DNA of 46,186 nucleotides from an uncultured Chlorobiales bacterium (GTDB lineage Bacteria; Bacteroidota; Chlorobiia; Chlorobiales; Thermochlorobacteraceae), in contig CALKXI010000113.1 in the NCBI GenBank assembly GCA_938003965.1, positions 1-46,186 on the forward strand. Reading direction: 5' to 3'. Of the stretch, positions 19,212 to 28,293 are shown one piece after another. The notes under the pieces were generated by a model, which worked only from the letters and a program-made list of their open reading frames with translations, did not search any database and was not told where the DNA came from. Both the position numbers and the translations under genes were made by a program. Numbering within the stretch: position 1 is the stretch's first letter; each line of letters begins with the position of its first letter.

Positions 19212-20822
19212 ATGGCTAAAAACAAAACAACAGACGAACAACAAGCAGGGTTTCGCTTTGCAGAACTCATCATTTTCGGAACCATCTTTCTTGCCCTCGT
19301 TGCTTCCGTTTTTGTTCTTAATATCATTATTTCGCGCGACAGCCAACGGGACGCCGAGCAAGTTTTCTGTGCGACGAAGCAATCCGAGTATTGGCAACGC
19401 GCCTACCGAAATTTGATTCGAATCCAAGAGCGATTAGCAGAACTTTCTATCATTGACTCCAGCCAAGTCGAACAAATTGCTGAAAAATCTACTCAACTCG
19501 ATACTGCGTTCTTTAATTACAAAAAAGCCATCACGATTTTCGATTCAACGATTGCCGCGCTTGACAAAGGCGGCGTGATTATGTTAGAAGGCTCGGAGTT
19601 TGAAATCGCGCCAGTTACAAACCCAAGAGCGCGTGCCACGATTGAAAAGGAAATTCAGAAATGGACAGAATCGCGCGGCGTATTGATTGACCTTGCGGAA
19701 AAAACGCAGAATCCAAAGCAAATTGACCCTGTGCAACTCGAAAAAGCCATTGACTTTGCGATTCAGAACGATGAACTCATTCTTGCCAGCAACCGTGACT
19801 TCATCGTGCGCTTGGGCGAACTGTCGACGGAAAAAATTAAGAATCTTCAATTGGCACAAGTGGTCGCGCTGGTCGTGAGCATTTTGGTGTTTCTCGGCAT
19901 GGCAATTCGCTTGACGATTTCGCTCCGAAAGCAAGCGAAAATTATTCAAGAGTCGCAAGGGCAGTTAATTCAGAACGAAAAAATGGCATCGCTCGGTCAA
20001 ATGGTTGCAGGACTTGCCCATGAGATGAACACGCCGCTCGGCTTTGTGAGAAACAACATTGAAATTATCCGCGAAAACGACCGCGAGTTTCAAGATGCTG
20101 TGATAGCGAGTTCAGCGGTTCTGAAAAGTTTAGTTGCAGGAAATTACAACGAGGTCGAGAAACAAATTACGACCACACTTGAAAAGTTAAAGAACATTGA
20201 AAAAATTGGTCTCATAGATGAAAATATGATGATGATTACCAACTCGCTTGAAGGGTTAGACCGAATGCAAGAACTCATCGTCAACCTGCGCAACTTCTCG
20301 CGTTTGGACCAAACCGCAACGCAACTTGCCAATCTCAATCAATGCTTAGATTCGACGCTGGTGATTGCCAATCACATTTTGAAGCGGCACATGACGGTTG
20401 TAAAGGATTATGGCAACATTCCAGATATTGTCTGCGCACCTGCCCAACTTAACCAAGTGTTTCTGAATATCATCACAAATGCTGCGCATGCTTGCGAAGA
20501 AAAAGGTGAAGGTGTGTTGCGATTAAAAACGTATGTTGAAAAAGACCAGGCGGTTGTGCAAATTTCTGACAATGGCAAAGGCATTCCACCTGAAATCATC
20601 AACAAAATTTTTGACCCGTTCTTTACAACCAAACCAGTCGGTAAAGGCACAGGACTGGGGCTTTCTATCTCCAAAAAAATTATTGAGGAAGGACATAATG
20701 GTAGAATTGTCGTTAAAAGCAAGGTCGGACACGGAACAGATTTTTTCATCTATTTGCCGATGCAGAGTAAGCAAGAAAAAGCAGGTAAAGTGTTCAGTGA
20801 AAGCACACCAGCCTTAAACTAA
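19212..20822 (+). CDS. membrane sensor histidine kinase
   Basis: 536 residues. TM1 spans about residues 18-40 and TM2 about 214-236. They enclose a ~170-residue, mostly helical periplasmic sensor that I cannot assign to a named family. After a short linker comes the dimerisation helix with phosphoacceptor His270 in VAGLAHEMNTPLGF, then the ATP-binding domain: N box NQVFLNIITNAAHACEE, G1 ISDNGKGIPPE, F box DPFFTTKPVGKG and G2 GTGLGLSISKK. All catalytic boxes are intact. There is no HAMP domain. The response regulator starts 31 bases downstream and is the likely partner. Confidence 0.93.
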   Translation: MAKNKTTDEQQAGFRFAELIIFGTIFLALVASVFVLNIIISRDSQRDAEQVFCATKQSEYWQRAYRNLIRIQERLAELSIIDSSQVEQIAEKSTQLDTAFFNYKKAITIFDSTIAALDKGGVIMLEGSEFEIAPVTNPRARATIEKEIQKWTESRGVLIDLAEKTQNPKQIDPVQLEKAIDFAIQNDELILASNRDFIVRLGELSTEKIKNLQLAQVVALVVSILVFLGMAIRLTISLRKQAKIIQESQGQLIQNEKMASLGQMVAGLAHEMNTPLGFVRNNIEIIRENDREFQDAVIASSAVLKSLVAGNYNEVEKQITTTLEKLKNIEKIGLIDENMMMITNSLEGLDRMQELIVNLRNFSRLDQTATQLANLNQCLDSTLVIANHILKRHMTVVKDYGNIPDIVCAPAQLNQVFLNIITNAAHACEEKGEGVLRLKTYVEKDQAVVQISDNGKGIPPEIINKIFDPFFTTKPVGKGTGLGLSISKKIIEEGHNGRIVVKSKVGHGTDFFIYLPMQSKQEKAGKVFSESTPALN

Positions 20823-20853
20823 ATCGAATCCCAAAACAACAAGAACTTGAATT

Positions 20854-21846
20854 ATGGCGACTGAATCAAACATCAACATCTTACTTGTGGACGACGAACC
20901 GCTTGTTCTGCAATCGCTTTCAGCAACATTTCGCCGGCAATACAATATTTTTACTGCAACAAACGGCAAAGACGCAATTGAAATCGTCCGACAAAATCAT
21001 ATTCATGTGGTGCTCTCTGACCAGCGCATGCCTGGCATGCTCGGGCATGAAGTGTTGCGCGTTATCAAGACAATCAGTCCAAGTACCATTCGCATTTTGC
21101 TAACGGGGTATAGCGACCTTGACGCGATTATGAATTCGGTCAACTCTGGTGAAGTTTTTCGCTTTCTCACCAAGCCATGGAAAATTGACCAACTTCGCGA
21201 TACGGTCAGTGCTGCCGTCGAGATTGCGCAGAAAGTGGGGCAACTTTATCCCAGCAAAGCTGATATTATGCGCACAAGCGGTGTAGAGCCTGCTGAAATT
21301 ATCGATCAAGAAGAAGAAGCACCGCCACCTGCAAACGCTCAAAAAGAAGGCTTGCTTATCGTGGAGTTCAATAAAGAACAGCTCAATACAATGGTGCAGG
21401 TGTTTGGAAAGAAGTATCAAGTCTATCCTGCCTCGTCTATTTCAGAAGCCTTCGACCAACTTTCCAAGAATGAGATTTATGTGATGCTCACCGACCTAAA
21501 CTTGAACAGCGAAGACGGAATTGACTTTCTGCATGCGGTTAAGCAAGAGTATCCAAACATCGTTATTATTCTGCTTACACAAGTGCGCGACGCGCTTTTA
21601 GCAATTAAATCTATTAACGAGTTTCAAGTCTATCGATATCACGTTAAACCATGTGCCGTTGAAGATTTGGATAAAACGATTCAATCGGCAATGAATCGCG
21701 CTCGTACTTACCGCGTGCAACCGCTGAAAAATGTAGCTTATGTGGCAAAAGAAGTCGCCCCGCAACTTGTAGAAAAAGAAGTATCCCAAAAAACGAATTG
21801 GTGGCGCGAAAAACTGCGCTCTGCTAAAAAACTTTTTGGCGGATAA
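20854..21846 (+). CDS. tandem-receiver response regulator (second receiver degenerate)
   Basis: 330 residues, no DNA-binding or enzymatic output domain. Receiver 1 (about 8-125) is complete: acidic pair Asp13/Asp14, phosphoacceptor Asp56 in LSDQRMPG, Thr84 in LLTGYS and Lys107 in LTKPW. A proline/acid-rich linker follows (about 150-162). Receiver 2 (about 165-285) retains Asp214 (LTDLNL), Thr242 and Lys265 (HVKP), but the acidic pair is reduced to Glu171-Phe172, so Mg2+ binding is doubtful. A basic C-terminal tail of about 40 residues follows. It is paired with the histidine kinase just upstream, and output by protein-protein interaction is inferred. Confidence 0.9.
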   Translation: MATESNINILLVDDEPLVLQSLSATFRRQYNIFTATNGKDAIEIVRQNHIHVVLSDQRMPGMLGHEVLRVIKTISPSTIRILLTGYSDLDAIMNSVNSGEVFRFLTKPWKIDQLRDTVSAAVEIAQKVGQLYPSKADIMRTSGVEPAEIIDQEEEAPPPANAQKEGLLIVEFNKEQLNTMVQVFGKKYQVYPASSISEAFDQLSKNEIYVMLTDLNLNSEDGIDFLHAVKQEYPNIVIILLTQVRDALLAIKSINEFQVYRYHVKPCAVEDLDKTIQSAMNRARTYRVQPLKNVAYVAKEVAPQLVEKEVSQKTNWWREKLRSAKKLFGG

Positions 21847-21867
21847 GTTTCTAAATGTTCTGCGTCA

Positions 21868-22581
21868 ATGTATCGAGTCTCTTTGAGCGAATTTGAAGGT
21901 CCGTTAGACCTTCTTTTGTTTTTTATTAAGCGCGACGAACTTGATATTTATGATATTCCCATCGCCCAAATCACGAAAAGTTTTATGGAATATCTTGATG
22001 CCTTGCAGGAACTAGATCTCGAAGTGGCGGCGGATTTTATTTATATGGCGTCAGTGTTGATGAGCATTAAAGCGAAGATGCTCTTGCCGCGCCCTGAAGT
22101 GCCAGCAGGAGAGTTAGATGAATTTGACCCGCGCACCGAACTCGTTGAAAAACTCTTAGAGTATAAACGCTTTAAGGAAGTGGCTCTAAGCATGCAACTT
22201 TTAGAAGAAGACCGTCGGAAACTGTTTCCGCGTCTTACCTTTGAGCACATCGAAGCCGCAGAAGTAGAAGATGAAACCAAACGCCCAACTCTCTTCGATT
22301 TAATTTGTGCCTATCAACGTGCGATGAAAAATATGCCGAAAATTACCGTGCACGAAATCAAAAAAATTCCTGTTACGATTGAACAGCAAACTGAATTTCT
22401 GCTCAAAAAATTAGACGAACAAATTCAAATCTCGTTTATTAAAACCGTTTCAGAGTTCACCGAACGCATCACGATAGTGGTTACTTTTTTAGCGATTTTA
22501 GAAATGGCAAAAATGCGATTGGTCAACATCATTGTCCGAGAAGATTATAGCGACTTTTGGCTCACGAAAGCCAACGTATAG
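21868..22581 (+). CDS. scpA: segregation and condensation protein A
   Basis: Kleisin subunit of the bacterial Smc-ScpAB condensin, bridging Smc heads for chromosome segregation. It has 237 residues. The N-terminal kleisin signature FEGPLDLLLFFIKRDELDIYD is followed by ITKSFMEYLDALQELDLE and ASVLMSIKAKMLLPRPE. The C-terminal winged-helix region has TIVVTFLAILEMAKMRLVNI. Starts at an ATG 21 bases after the response regulator; scpB and smc are not in this window. Confidence 0.95.
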   Translation: MYRVSLSEFEGPLDLLLFFIKRDELDIYDIPIAQITKSFMEYLDALQELDLEVAADFIYMASVLMSIKAKMLLPRPEVPAGELDEFDPRTELVEKLLEYKRFKEVALSMQLLEEDRRKLFPRLTFEHIEAAEVEDETKRPTLFDLICAYQRAMKNMPKITVHEIKKIPVTIEQQTEFLLKKLDEQIQISFIKTVSEFTERITIVVTFLAILEMAKMRLVNIIVREDYSDFWLTKANV

Positions 22582-22601
22582 AAATAGAGTCATTACCGTT
22601 C

Positions 22602-23930
22602 TTGAAAAAACTGCTTGTCATTACATACTATTTTCCGCCGTCGGGTGGGGCAGGCGTTCAGCGCGTCTTGAAATTGGTCAAATACCTTTGCGAATTTGAG
22701 GTCGAGCCGGTTGTATTAACCGTTCAAGACGGAGATTTTCCAACGCGCGACCCATCACTCTTGAACGAGATACCCTCACATGTAAGAGTCTATCGCACCA
22801 AAATTTTTGAGCCTTATAGGATTTATCGCAAACTTACAGGCAAACCGCCCGACGCGCCCGTCGACGTCAATAACATTCCCAAACCTGGGGAAAAAAGAAG
22901 TCTTAGCGAACACGTCGCAGAATTTGTGAGAAGCAATTTTTTTATCCCAGATGCGCGAATTGGCTGGTTTCCTTTTGCAAAAGTGCAAGCACTAAAAATT
23001 ATTGCCGAGGAGAAAATAGACTGCCTGTATTCATCTTCGCCGCCCTATACAACCGCACTGATTGCAAAATCGGTTGCAAAAAAAACGCACTTGCCTTGGA
23101 TTGCAGGCTTTCGTGACCCTTGGACAGGATTTCTTTCAACCCCAGTGCGCTACGGACTTGCCAAAAAAATAGACACGAGTTTAGAACGAAAGGTCTATAA
23201 ACAATGCGATAAATTGGAAGTGGCCTGGAAAGGTATCGGAAAAGATTTTCAAAAAAAATATCCTGATATTGATTCGTCTAAAATTGTTCATATTGAGAAC
23301 GGATACGACGACGCTGACATTCCTGTGCTCACATTTCCAAGAAACGACCGATTCACGATTACCTATACAGGCTCAATGTATGGGAAACGCTCCCCCAAGT
23401 CCTTTCTCGATGCAGTTAAAGCCCTGATAACGCAAGGCAAAATCGACCCGAAAAAAATTAAACTGAAGTTTATCGGACGCTTCGGCGCCAGTTTGCTTCC
23501 GCTCTTTGAAGATGAAGCACTGCATGGCACGGTAGAAGTAAAACCTTATATGCCGCATGCCGATAGCGTGAAAGAGCTCCTAAAATCAGATGCGCTTCTG
23601 TTAGTCGTCGATGATGCCGAAGGAAGTGAGGAAATTGTTCCAGGAAAAGTCTATGAATATATTGGAACATCACGACCGATTATTACATTAGCATTAGAAG
23701 GCGCAATTGCGGCGCTTATTCGCGAAACGAATGCAGGAATTGTGGCAAATTTTCGCAACCCCTCTGAAATTGAGTCGGCAGTGCTTCATTACTATCAAGC
23801 GTTTTGGAGTGGCGAAAAACTTTGGCAGGGAAATCCAGACATCATAAAAAAATATACGCGCCGAGAAGCCGCGCGCAAACTCGCTGAATTAGTGAAAACG
23901 CTGTGCGACAAAAAAAGTAATAGATGCTAA
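22602..23930 (+). CDS. glycosyltransferase, GT4-like
   Basis: The frame has no usable ATG. The candidates are TTG at 22602 (LKKLLVITYYFPPSGG; 442 residues, 20 bases after scpA) and TTG at 22557, inside scpA. I choose 22602 because GT-B enzymes begin with this strand. The N-terminal acceptor half has the YYFPPSGGAGVQRVLKL glycine loop. The donor half has FTITYTGSMYGKRSP, a KLKFIGRFG strand, and an E-rich site in EEIVPGKVYEYIGTSRPII (GT4 E-x7-E-like). No transmembrane helix. Acceptor and sugar are unknown; cell-surface polysaccharide or LPS synthesis is inferred. Confidence 0.82.
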   Translation: MKKLLVITYYFPPSGGAGVQRVLKLVKYLCEFEVEPVVLTVQDGDFPTRDPSLLNEIPSHVRVYRTKIFEPYRIYRKLTGKPPDAPVDVNNIPKPGEKRSLSEHVAEFVRSNFFIPDARIGWFPFAKVQALKIIAEEKIDCLYSSSPPYTTALIAKSVAKKTHLPWIAGFRDPWTGFLSTPVRYGLAKKIDTSLERKVYKQCDKLEVAWKGIGKDFQKKYPDIDSSKIVHIENGYDDADIPVLTFPRNDRFTITYTGSMYGKRSPKSFLDAVKALITQGKIDPKKIKLKFIGRFGASLLPLFEDEALHGTVEVKPYMPHADSVKELLKSDALLLVVDDAEGSEEIVPGKVYEYIGTSRPIITLALEGAIAALIRETNAGIVANFRNPSEIESAVLHYYQAFWSGEKLWQGNPDIIKKYTRREAARKLAELVKTLCDKKSNRC

Positions 23931-24438
23931 AAAATCAAAATGAAAAGATGCACCTTGCATCGTGAAACATGACAGCATTGCCTTTTCCAAATCTAAAACA
24001 GCCTCAAGTTCGCCAATCTTAACTTGAGCCGTGCCTCAATGCGTTGAGTTTCTGTTTTAGCCATACAGCGGGTAACCTCACTTGCCACAATAGGCACTGG
24101 GGTAATTATGGCAGCTGCAGGACCGAGCCCGCAAAATCTGGATTCGTCGGGTGCAATAGTTTTTGTGCTTTCTTCAAGTGATGAAAACAGCAAGGTTGGA
24201 GCGAAAGATGAATCCATATTCCATCCCTGTCTGTTTCTCAAAAGCGTATGCTGAGCGTCAAGTCAAAGGTCTCGTTCGGTCGGAAATTCTTGGTCTGGGG
24301 TATGAGGCGGTGAGGTGCGTGAAGTAAAGAGCGTGGGTGAAGGCGGTTACGCCGAGCAGCAAAAATGTTTTGCCCTGAGCAACCGTTTTCAATCGCAAGC
24401 GTTATCTTTCATCTCAATTCATCTGACCCATATTAACG
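23931..24438. other. 508-bp intergenic region without a recognisable gene
   Basis: The longest gene-poor stretch in the window, between the glycosyltransferase and uvrB. A 6-bp hairpin (GATGCA / TGCATC, 23947-23961) follows the glycosyltransferase but has no T-run. An antisense frame of 82 codons (24241-23993) and a plus-strand ATG frame of 48 codons (24108-24254) overlap each other; neither resembles a family I know. No riboswitch or small RNA was recognised. It could hold a decayed gene or an unannotated RNA. Confidence 0.4.
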
Positions 24439-26487
24439 ATGCGACCGATTCACGATAAAGTGTTTCAAATTGTTTCCGACTACAAGCCAACAGGCGACCA
24501 GCCCAAAGCCATCGCTGAACTGACCGAAGGCGTCTTACGCGGCGAGAAGTATCAAACCCTGCTTGGCGTTACAGGTTCAGGTAAAACCTTCACGATTTCA
24601 AATGTGATTGCGAATGTAGGCAAGCCTACGCTCGTCATTTCGCACAACAAAACCCTCGCCGCCCAACTTTACGGCGAGTTCAAACAATTCTTTCCACACA
24701 ACGCCGTCGAATACTTCATCAGTTACTACGACTTCTACCAACCCGAAGCCTACATTCCTTCAACCGATAAATACATCGCCAAAGATTTTCGCATCAACGA
24801 TGAAATTGACCGATTGCGACTTCGTGCTACATCGGCGTTGCTGTCAGGACGAAGAGATGTTATCATCGTCAGTTCCGTCTCGTGCATTTACGGATTAGGG
24901 TCGCCCGAAGAGTGGCTTTCGCAAGTCATACAGTTGAGAACAGGCGAGCGCAAAACGCGGCAGAAGTTACTGCACGAACTCGTTCAGATTCACTACACGC
25001 GCAACGATGTGGAATTTACACGCGGCAAATTTCGCGTGCGCGGCGATGTGGTCGATATTCACCCCGCCTACGAAGAATACGGCATTCGCGTCGAGTTCTT
25101 CGACAACGAAATCGATAAACTGTCCATCTTCGACGCAAAGACTGGCACCATTCTCGAGTTGGTGGATTATGTCGCGATTTATCCCGCCAAGCAGTTTGTA
25201 ACGATGGAAGATAACCTGCAACGCGCCATACGCGATATTCAAAAGGAACTTGTTTGGCGGCTGAATGTGCTTCGCGATGAAGGCAAGTTCGTCGAGGCGC
25301 AACGCTTGGAAGAGCGCACGAAATACGACATCGAAATGATGCGCGAACTCGGCTACTGCTCAGGCATTGAAAACTATTCGCGCCACATTTCAGGACGCAA
25401 AGAAGGCGAGCGTCCCTTCTGCTTGCTCGATTATTTCCCGAAAGATTTTCTCTTGGTGGTTGATGAATCGCACGTGACCCTTCCACAAATTCGTGCAATG
25501 TATTCGGGCGATAGGCAACGCAAAATGAACTTGGTTGAATATGGCTTTCGTTTGCCCTCGGCACTCGATAATCGCCCGCTGAAATATGAAGAGTTTGAAG
25601 CCATAGTTCCGCAAACGATTTATGTAAGCGCAACGCCCTCCGACTTTGAATTGCGCCAATCCAACGGCGTGGTGGTCGAGCAACTCATTCGTCCGACGGG
25701 GCTTTTGGACCCCGAAATCGTGGTGCGCCCTGTGAAAAATCAGATTGATGATTTGCTCGAGGAAATTCGCAAGCGCGCCGCTGTTGGCGAAAAAACCTTA
25801 GTGCTCACGCTCACCAAGCGCATGTCGGAAGATTTGCAAGATTATCTCGATAGAATCGGCATACGCTCGCAGTATTTGCACTCCGAAGTGAAATCGCTCG
25901 ACCGCGTTCAAATTTTGCGCGACTTGCGCATGAATGAGTTCGATGTGCTCGTCGGTGTGAATTTGCTTCGCGAAGGCATCGACCTGCCCGAAGTCTCGCT
26001 CGTCGCCATTTTAGACGCCGATAAAGAAGGCTTCTTGCGCGATAAAAAATCGCTCTTTCAAATTTCAGGCAGAGCGGCGCGAAACGAAAACGGACTGGTG
26101 ATTTTTTACGCCGATAAAATCACCGACTCCATGAAAGCCGTTATCGAAGAAACCGCCCGCCGCCGCAAACTGCAAAGCGACTACAACAAGGCGCACGGCA
26201 TTACCCCGAAAACCATCAAGAAATCGATTGAGCAAATCAAGACCGCAACCAGCGTTGCCGACGCCGCACAGCGCACCCAACAACGCCGAATGGACGTGCA
26301 AAGCATCAATCCGCAAAACGTGCTGAGCGAAGTCATGCAAAAAATGACGAAGGAAGAAAAATTAGAAATGATAGCACAGATGTATGCCGAAATGAGCGAC
26401 GCCTCAGAAAAAATGGAATACGAAAAAGCCGCCTACTTGCGCGACGAAATTAAACGCTTAGAGCAGTCGCTTGGAATTTCAGCATAA
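24439..26487 (+). CDS. uvrB: excinuclease ABC subunit B
   Basis: Damage-verification helicase-like subunit of nucleotide excision repair. It has 682 residues, full length. Near the N-terminus are [18 protein letters not shown] and Walker [11 protein letters not shown]. The damage-probing beta-hairpin is [18 protein letters not shown], and the DEAD-like motif II is [11 protein letters not shown]. Motif VI lies in [13 protein letters not shown]. The C-terminal UVR motif that binds UvrA/UvrC lies in [20 protein letters not shown]. Starts at an ATG at 24439. Confidence 0.98.
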   Translation: MRPIHDKVFQIVSDYKPTGDQPKAIAELTEGVLRGEKYQTLLGVTGSGKTFTISNVIANVGKPTLVISHNKTLAAQLYGEFKQFFPHNAVEYFISYYDFYQPEAYIPSTDKYIAKDFRINDEIDRLRLRATSALLSGRRDVIIVSSVSCIYGLGSPEEWLSQVIQLRTGERKTRQKLLHELVQIHYTRNDVEFTRGKFRVRGDVVDIHPAYEEYGIRVEFFDNEIDKLSIFDAKTGTILELVDYVAIYPAKQFVTMEDNLQRAIRDIQKELVWRLNVLRDEGKFVEAQRLEERTKYDIEMMRELGYCSGIENYSRHISGRKEGERPFCLLDYFPKDFLLVVDESHVTLPQIRAMYSGDRQRKMNLVEYGFRLPSALDNRPLKYEEFEAIVPQTIYVSATPSDFELRQSNGVVVEQLIRPTGLLDPEIVVRPVKNQIDDLLEEIRKRAAVGEKTLVLTLTKRMSEDLQDYLDRIGIRSQYLHSEVKSLDRVQILRDLRMNEFDVLVGVNLLREGIDLPEVSLVAILDADKEGFLRDKKSLFQISGRAARNENGLVIFYADKITDSMKAVIEETARRRKLQSDYNKAHGITPKTIKKSIEQIKTATSVADAAQRTQQRRMDVQSINPQNVLSEVMQKMTKEEKLEMIAQMYAEMSDASEKMEYEKAAYLRDEIKRLEQSLGISA

Positions 26488-26510
26488 AGGCTTCTAAACG
26501 CGAAACGAAA

Positions 26511-26723
26511 ATGAATATCATACGCCAATCCGTCATCACTTGCCCCGAATGCGGTTACCAAAAAGAAGAAACCATGCCCGAAGGCGCATGCCAATACTTT
26601 TACGAGTGCGAAAATTGCAAGAAAGTCTTGAAGCCCAAACAAGGCGACTGTTGTGTTTATTGCAGTTACGGAACGCTGAAGTGCCCGCCGATTCAGGCAA
26701 GGGGAAATTGCAAATGTTGTTAA
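26511..26723 (+). CDS. GDCCVxC-domain small cysteine-rich protein (cysteine form)
   Basis: 70 residues with eleven cysteines. Two CxxC knuckles lie in the first half (CPECGY, CENCKK). The family motif GDCCVYCSYG comes at about residue 45, followed by CPP and a terminal CKCC. Some members of the GDCCVxC family are selenoproteins; this one uses TGT/TGC codons at all motif positions and has no in-frame TGA. A redox or metal (zinc or heavy-metal) role is plausible but not demonstrated for the family. It begins 24 bases after uvrB and ends just before a strong terminator. Confidence 0.8.
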   Translation: MNIIRQSVITCPECGYQKEETMPEGACQYFYECENCKKVLKPKQGDCCVYCSYGTLKCPPIQARGNCKCC

Positions 26724-26733
26724 GTTGCGTAAG

Positions 26734-26768
26734 AGCGGCGTGTTGTGCGTCTGCCACGCCGCTTTGTT
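26734..26768 (+). terminator. intrinsic terminator after the GDCCVxC gene
   Basis: Perfect 9-bp stem AGCGGCGTG (26734-26742) / CACGCCGCT (26755-26763) with a 12-base loop, followed by the short U-rich TTGTT. It closes the uvrB transcript and marks the left border of the AT-rich restriction-modification segment. It also argues against the longer methyltransferase frame that would read through it. Confidence 0.75.
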
Positions 26769-26825
26769 ATGAGAATGTTGTTATCTACAGCGCAGGCAAT
26801 ACAATCACAAAAACTTGCAAAAAGT

Positions 26826-27620
26826 ATGTTAAGCATCAATAAAGTATATCAAGGCGATTCGCTACAACTGATACACGAAATAGATGATAACAGTATAGAC
26901 CTAATTATTTGTGATGGACCATATGGCGTAACCACAAATGAATGGGATAAAATTACCGATATTCAAACCTATAACCTCAATCTTATCAAGTTATTTTCCA
27001 GAGTCTTGAAGCCCGGTGGTGCGCTCTATCTTTTCGGAAAAGATGACTGCATAGACTTCATTGATTACAGACCGTATCTACAACTCAATAGAAAAATCAT
27101 TTGGTATCAGCCAAGCCGTTTGGCACAAGGCAGAATGAATTACACGAACAATTATGATTTGATTGCTTATTTCACGAAAGGTAAGGCGAAAACTTTTAAT
27201 CTTGACGCCATAAGAGTGCCTCAATTAGTTGAACTCGAGCATAGGCTTCGCTGCGAAAAAGTGCCTTCCGTGCTAAACGGACAATACGGAAAAACTAAAT
27301 TTAACGATGAAGGAAAAAATCCCGGAGATGTATGGGGAGATATTAAACAACTTACATACAAATCCAAAGAACTAATAAGCAGAGAACTACTAAACACGAT
27401 TCAAAAACCTGAAAAATTAATCGAGCGCATGATAAAAGCCAGTTCTAATGAAGGCGATTTGGTGTTAGACCCATTTTCAGGTGTCGGAACAACCTTTGCA
27501 GTATGCAAACGCCTGAAAAGAAATTTCATCGGGTTTGAAATCAATCCCGATTACATTCAAATTACTAACGAACGAATTCGCAAGATTGAAATGGAACAAG
27601 ACTATAGCCTGTTTCAATGA
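26826..27620 (+). CDS. DNA methyltransferase, beta-class (N6-adenine or N4-cytosine)
   Basis: 264 residues from the ATG at 26826 (MLSINKVYQGDSLQL). The frame extends 27 codons upstream but that part crosses a terminator. The catalytic motif IV comes first: Asp30-Gly-Pro-Tyr (ICDGPYGVTTNEWD), a DPPY variant. The AdoMet-binding motif I is near the C-terminus: DPFSGVGTT (215-223). The order IV...I defines the beta class. The target-recognition region lies between (about 90-190). GC content is near 37% against about 47% around it. Its stop overlaps the ATG of the next gene (ATGA), so the two are coupled as a modification/restriction pair. Confidence 0.9.
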   Translation: MLSINKVYQGDSLQLIHEIDDNSIDLIICDGPYGVTTNEWDKITDIQTYNLNLIKLFSRVLKPGGALYLFGKDDCIDFIDYRPYLQLNRKIIWYQPSRLAQGRMNYTNNYDLIAYFTKGKAKTFNLDAIRVPQLVELEHRLRCEKVPSVLNGQYGKTKFNDEGKNPGDVWGDIKQLTYKSKELISRELLNTIQKPEKLIERMIKASSNEGDLVLDPFSGVGTTFAVCKRLKRNFIGFEINPDYIQITNERIRKIEMEQDYSLFQ

Positions 27621-28126
27621 AAAAGGAAATTATCCGAAAAATAATCGACCTGATGACACAAGCCCAAGAACTGGCCTTAAAAATAGGAATCCCTAATATA
27701 TTGCAGCCCGGACTTGTAAAAGAAATGATCATAGCACAAACTCTTGGACACGAATTGATACATTCTAAAAGAGACTCTGATGCCCGCGACCCTATTGACG
27801 CTTCAATAAAATATGAATACCTTTCTTGCTATGAAGGCGGTTCAGGACAACTAGATAGAATGTTTAAAGAGCCACAACAAAAAAGAGAAGAGTCTTTGAA
27901 TAGAATTCGGAGAAACAAAAAAATATACCTTGCAGTGTTTTACAAAGAGAATCCCCTAAAAATTAAAGTGATATACGAAATAGAACCCGAAATTCTGGCA
28001 GCGGAAACCGAACGGCAACTCGATAGAAGCACCAATGCCATTTCTCACGTAGGATTCTCAGAAAAATGGGTAAAAGAAAATGGTAAAATCGTCTACCCAA
28101 GCACTGACAGAGAATTGGACATCTAA
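27617..28126 (+). CDS. putative type II restriction endonuclease partner (PD-(D/E)XK-like, atypical)
   Basis: 169 residues, AT-rich like the methyltransferase, whose stop it overlaps. I do not recognise a named enzyme. The layout resembles a PD-(D/E)XK nuclease: helix with Glu36 (VKEMIIAQTLGHELI), then Asp55 (SDARDPIDA), then Glu67 in KYEYLSC. The usual catalytic lysine two residues after the glutamate is Leu69. Further segments look conserved in character: EGGSGQLDRMFK (73-84), IYLAVFY (103-109), and a C-terminal ISHVGFSEKWVKENGK. The gene position directly after a beta-class methyltransferase is the main argument for a nuclease; specificity is unknown. Confidence 0.65.
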   Translation: MKKEIIRKIIDLMTQAQELALKIGIPNILQPGLVKEMIIAQTLGHELIHSKRDSDARDPIDASIKYEYLSCYEGGSGQLDRMFKEPQQKREESLNRIRRNKKIYLAVFYKENPLKIKVIYEIEPEILAAETERQLDRSTNAISHVGFSEKWVKENGKIVYPSTDRELDI

Positions 28127-28293
28127 TAGAACTCACCATTCCCGAAAAAACCCAACAGTAGCAAGCAAAAATATCGTTTGACAGAAAAAGGAAAATCGTT
28201 ACAAAAACAACTGAAAAATTCCGAACGGCGTTCAGTTTGAAAAAAGAGCCGTTCAAAATGCGGCATCGTGTCATAGGAAATAGGCACAGGCGG

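Noticed and set aside
22557-22601. TTG start for the glycosyltransferase inside scpA
   Set aside because: It adds 15 residues unlike a GT-B N-terminus; the TTG at 22602 sits right before the first beta-strand.
23947-23961. Hairpin GATGCA-cct-TGCATC after the glycosyltransferase as a terminator
   Set aside because: Only six pairs and followed by GTGAAACATG, with no T-run.
23993-24241. 82-codon minus-strand frame in the gap before uvrB
   Set aside because: No recognisable domain, no ribosome site, and an equally plausible plus-strand frame overlaps it; kept only as a note on the intergenic region.
26540-26842. 100-codon arginine/cysteine-rich frame over the GDCCVxC gene
   Set aside because: It is a shifted reading of the GDCCVxC coding sequence and runs through the terminator hairpin.
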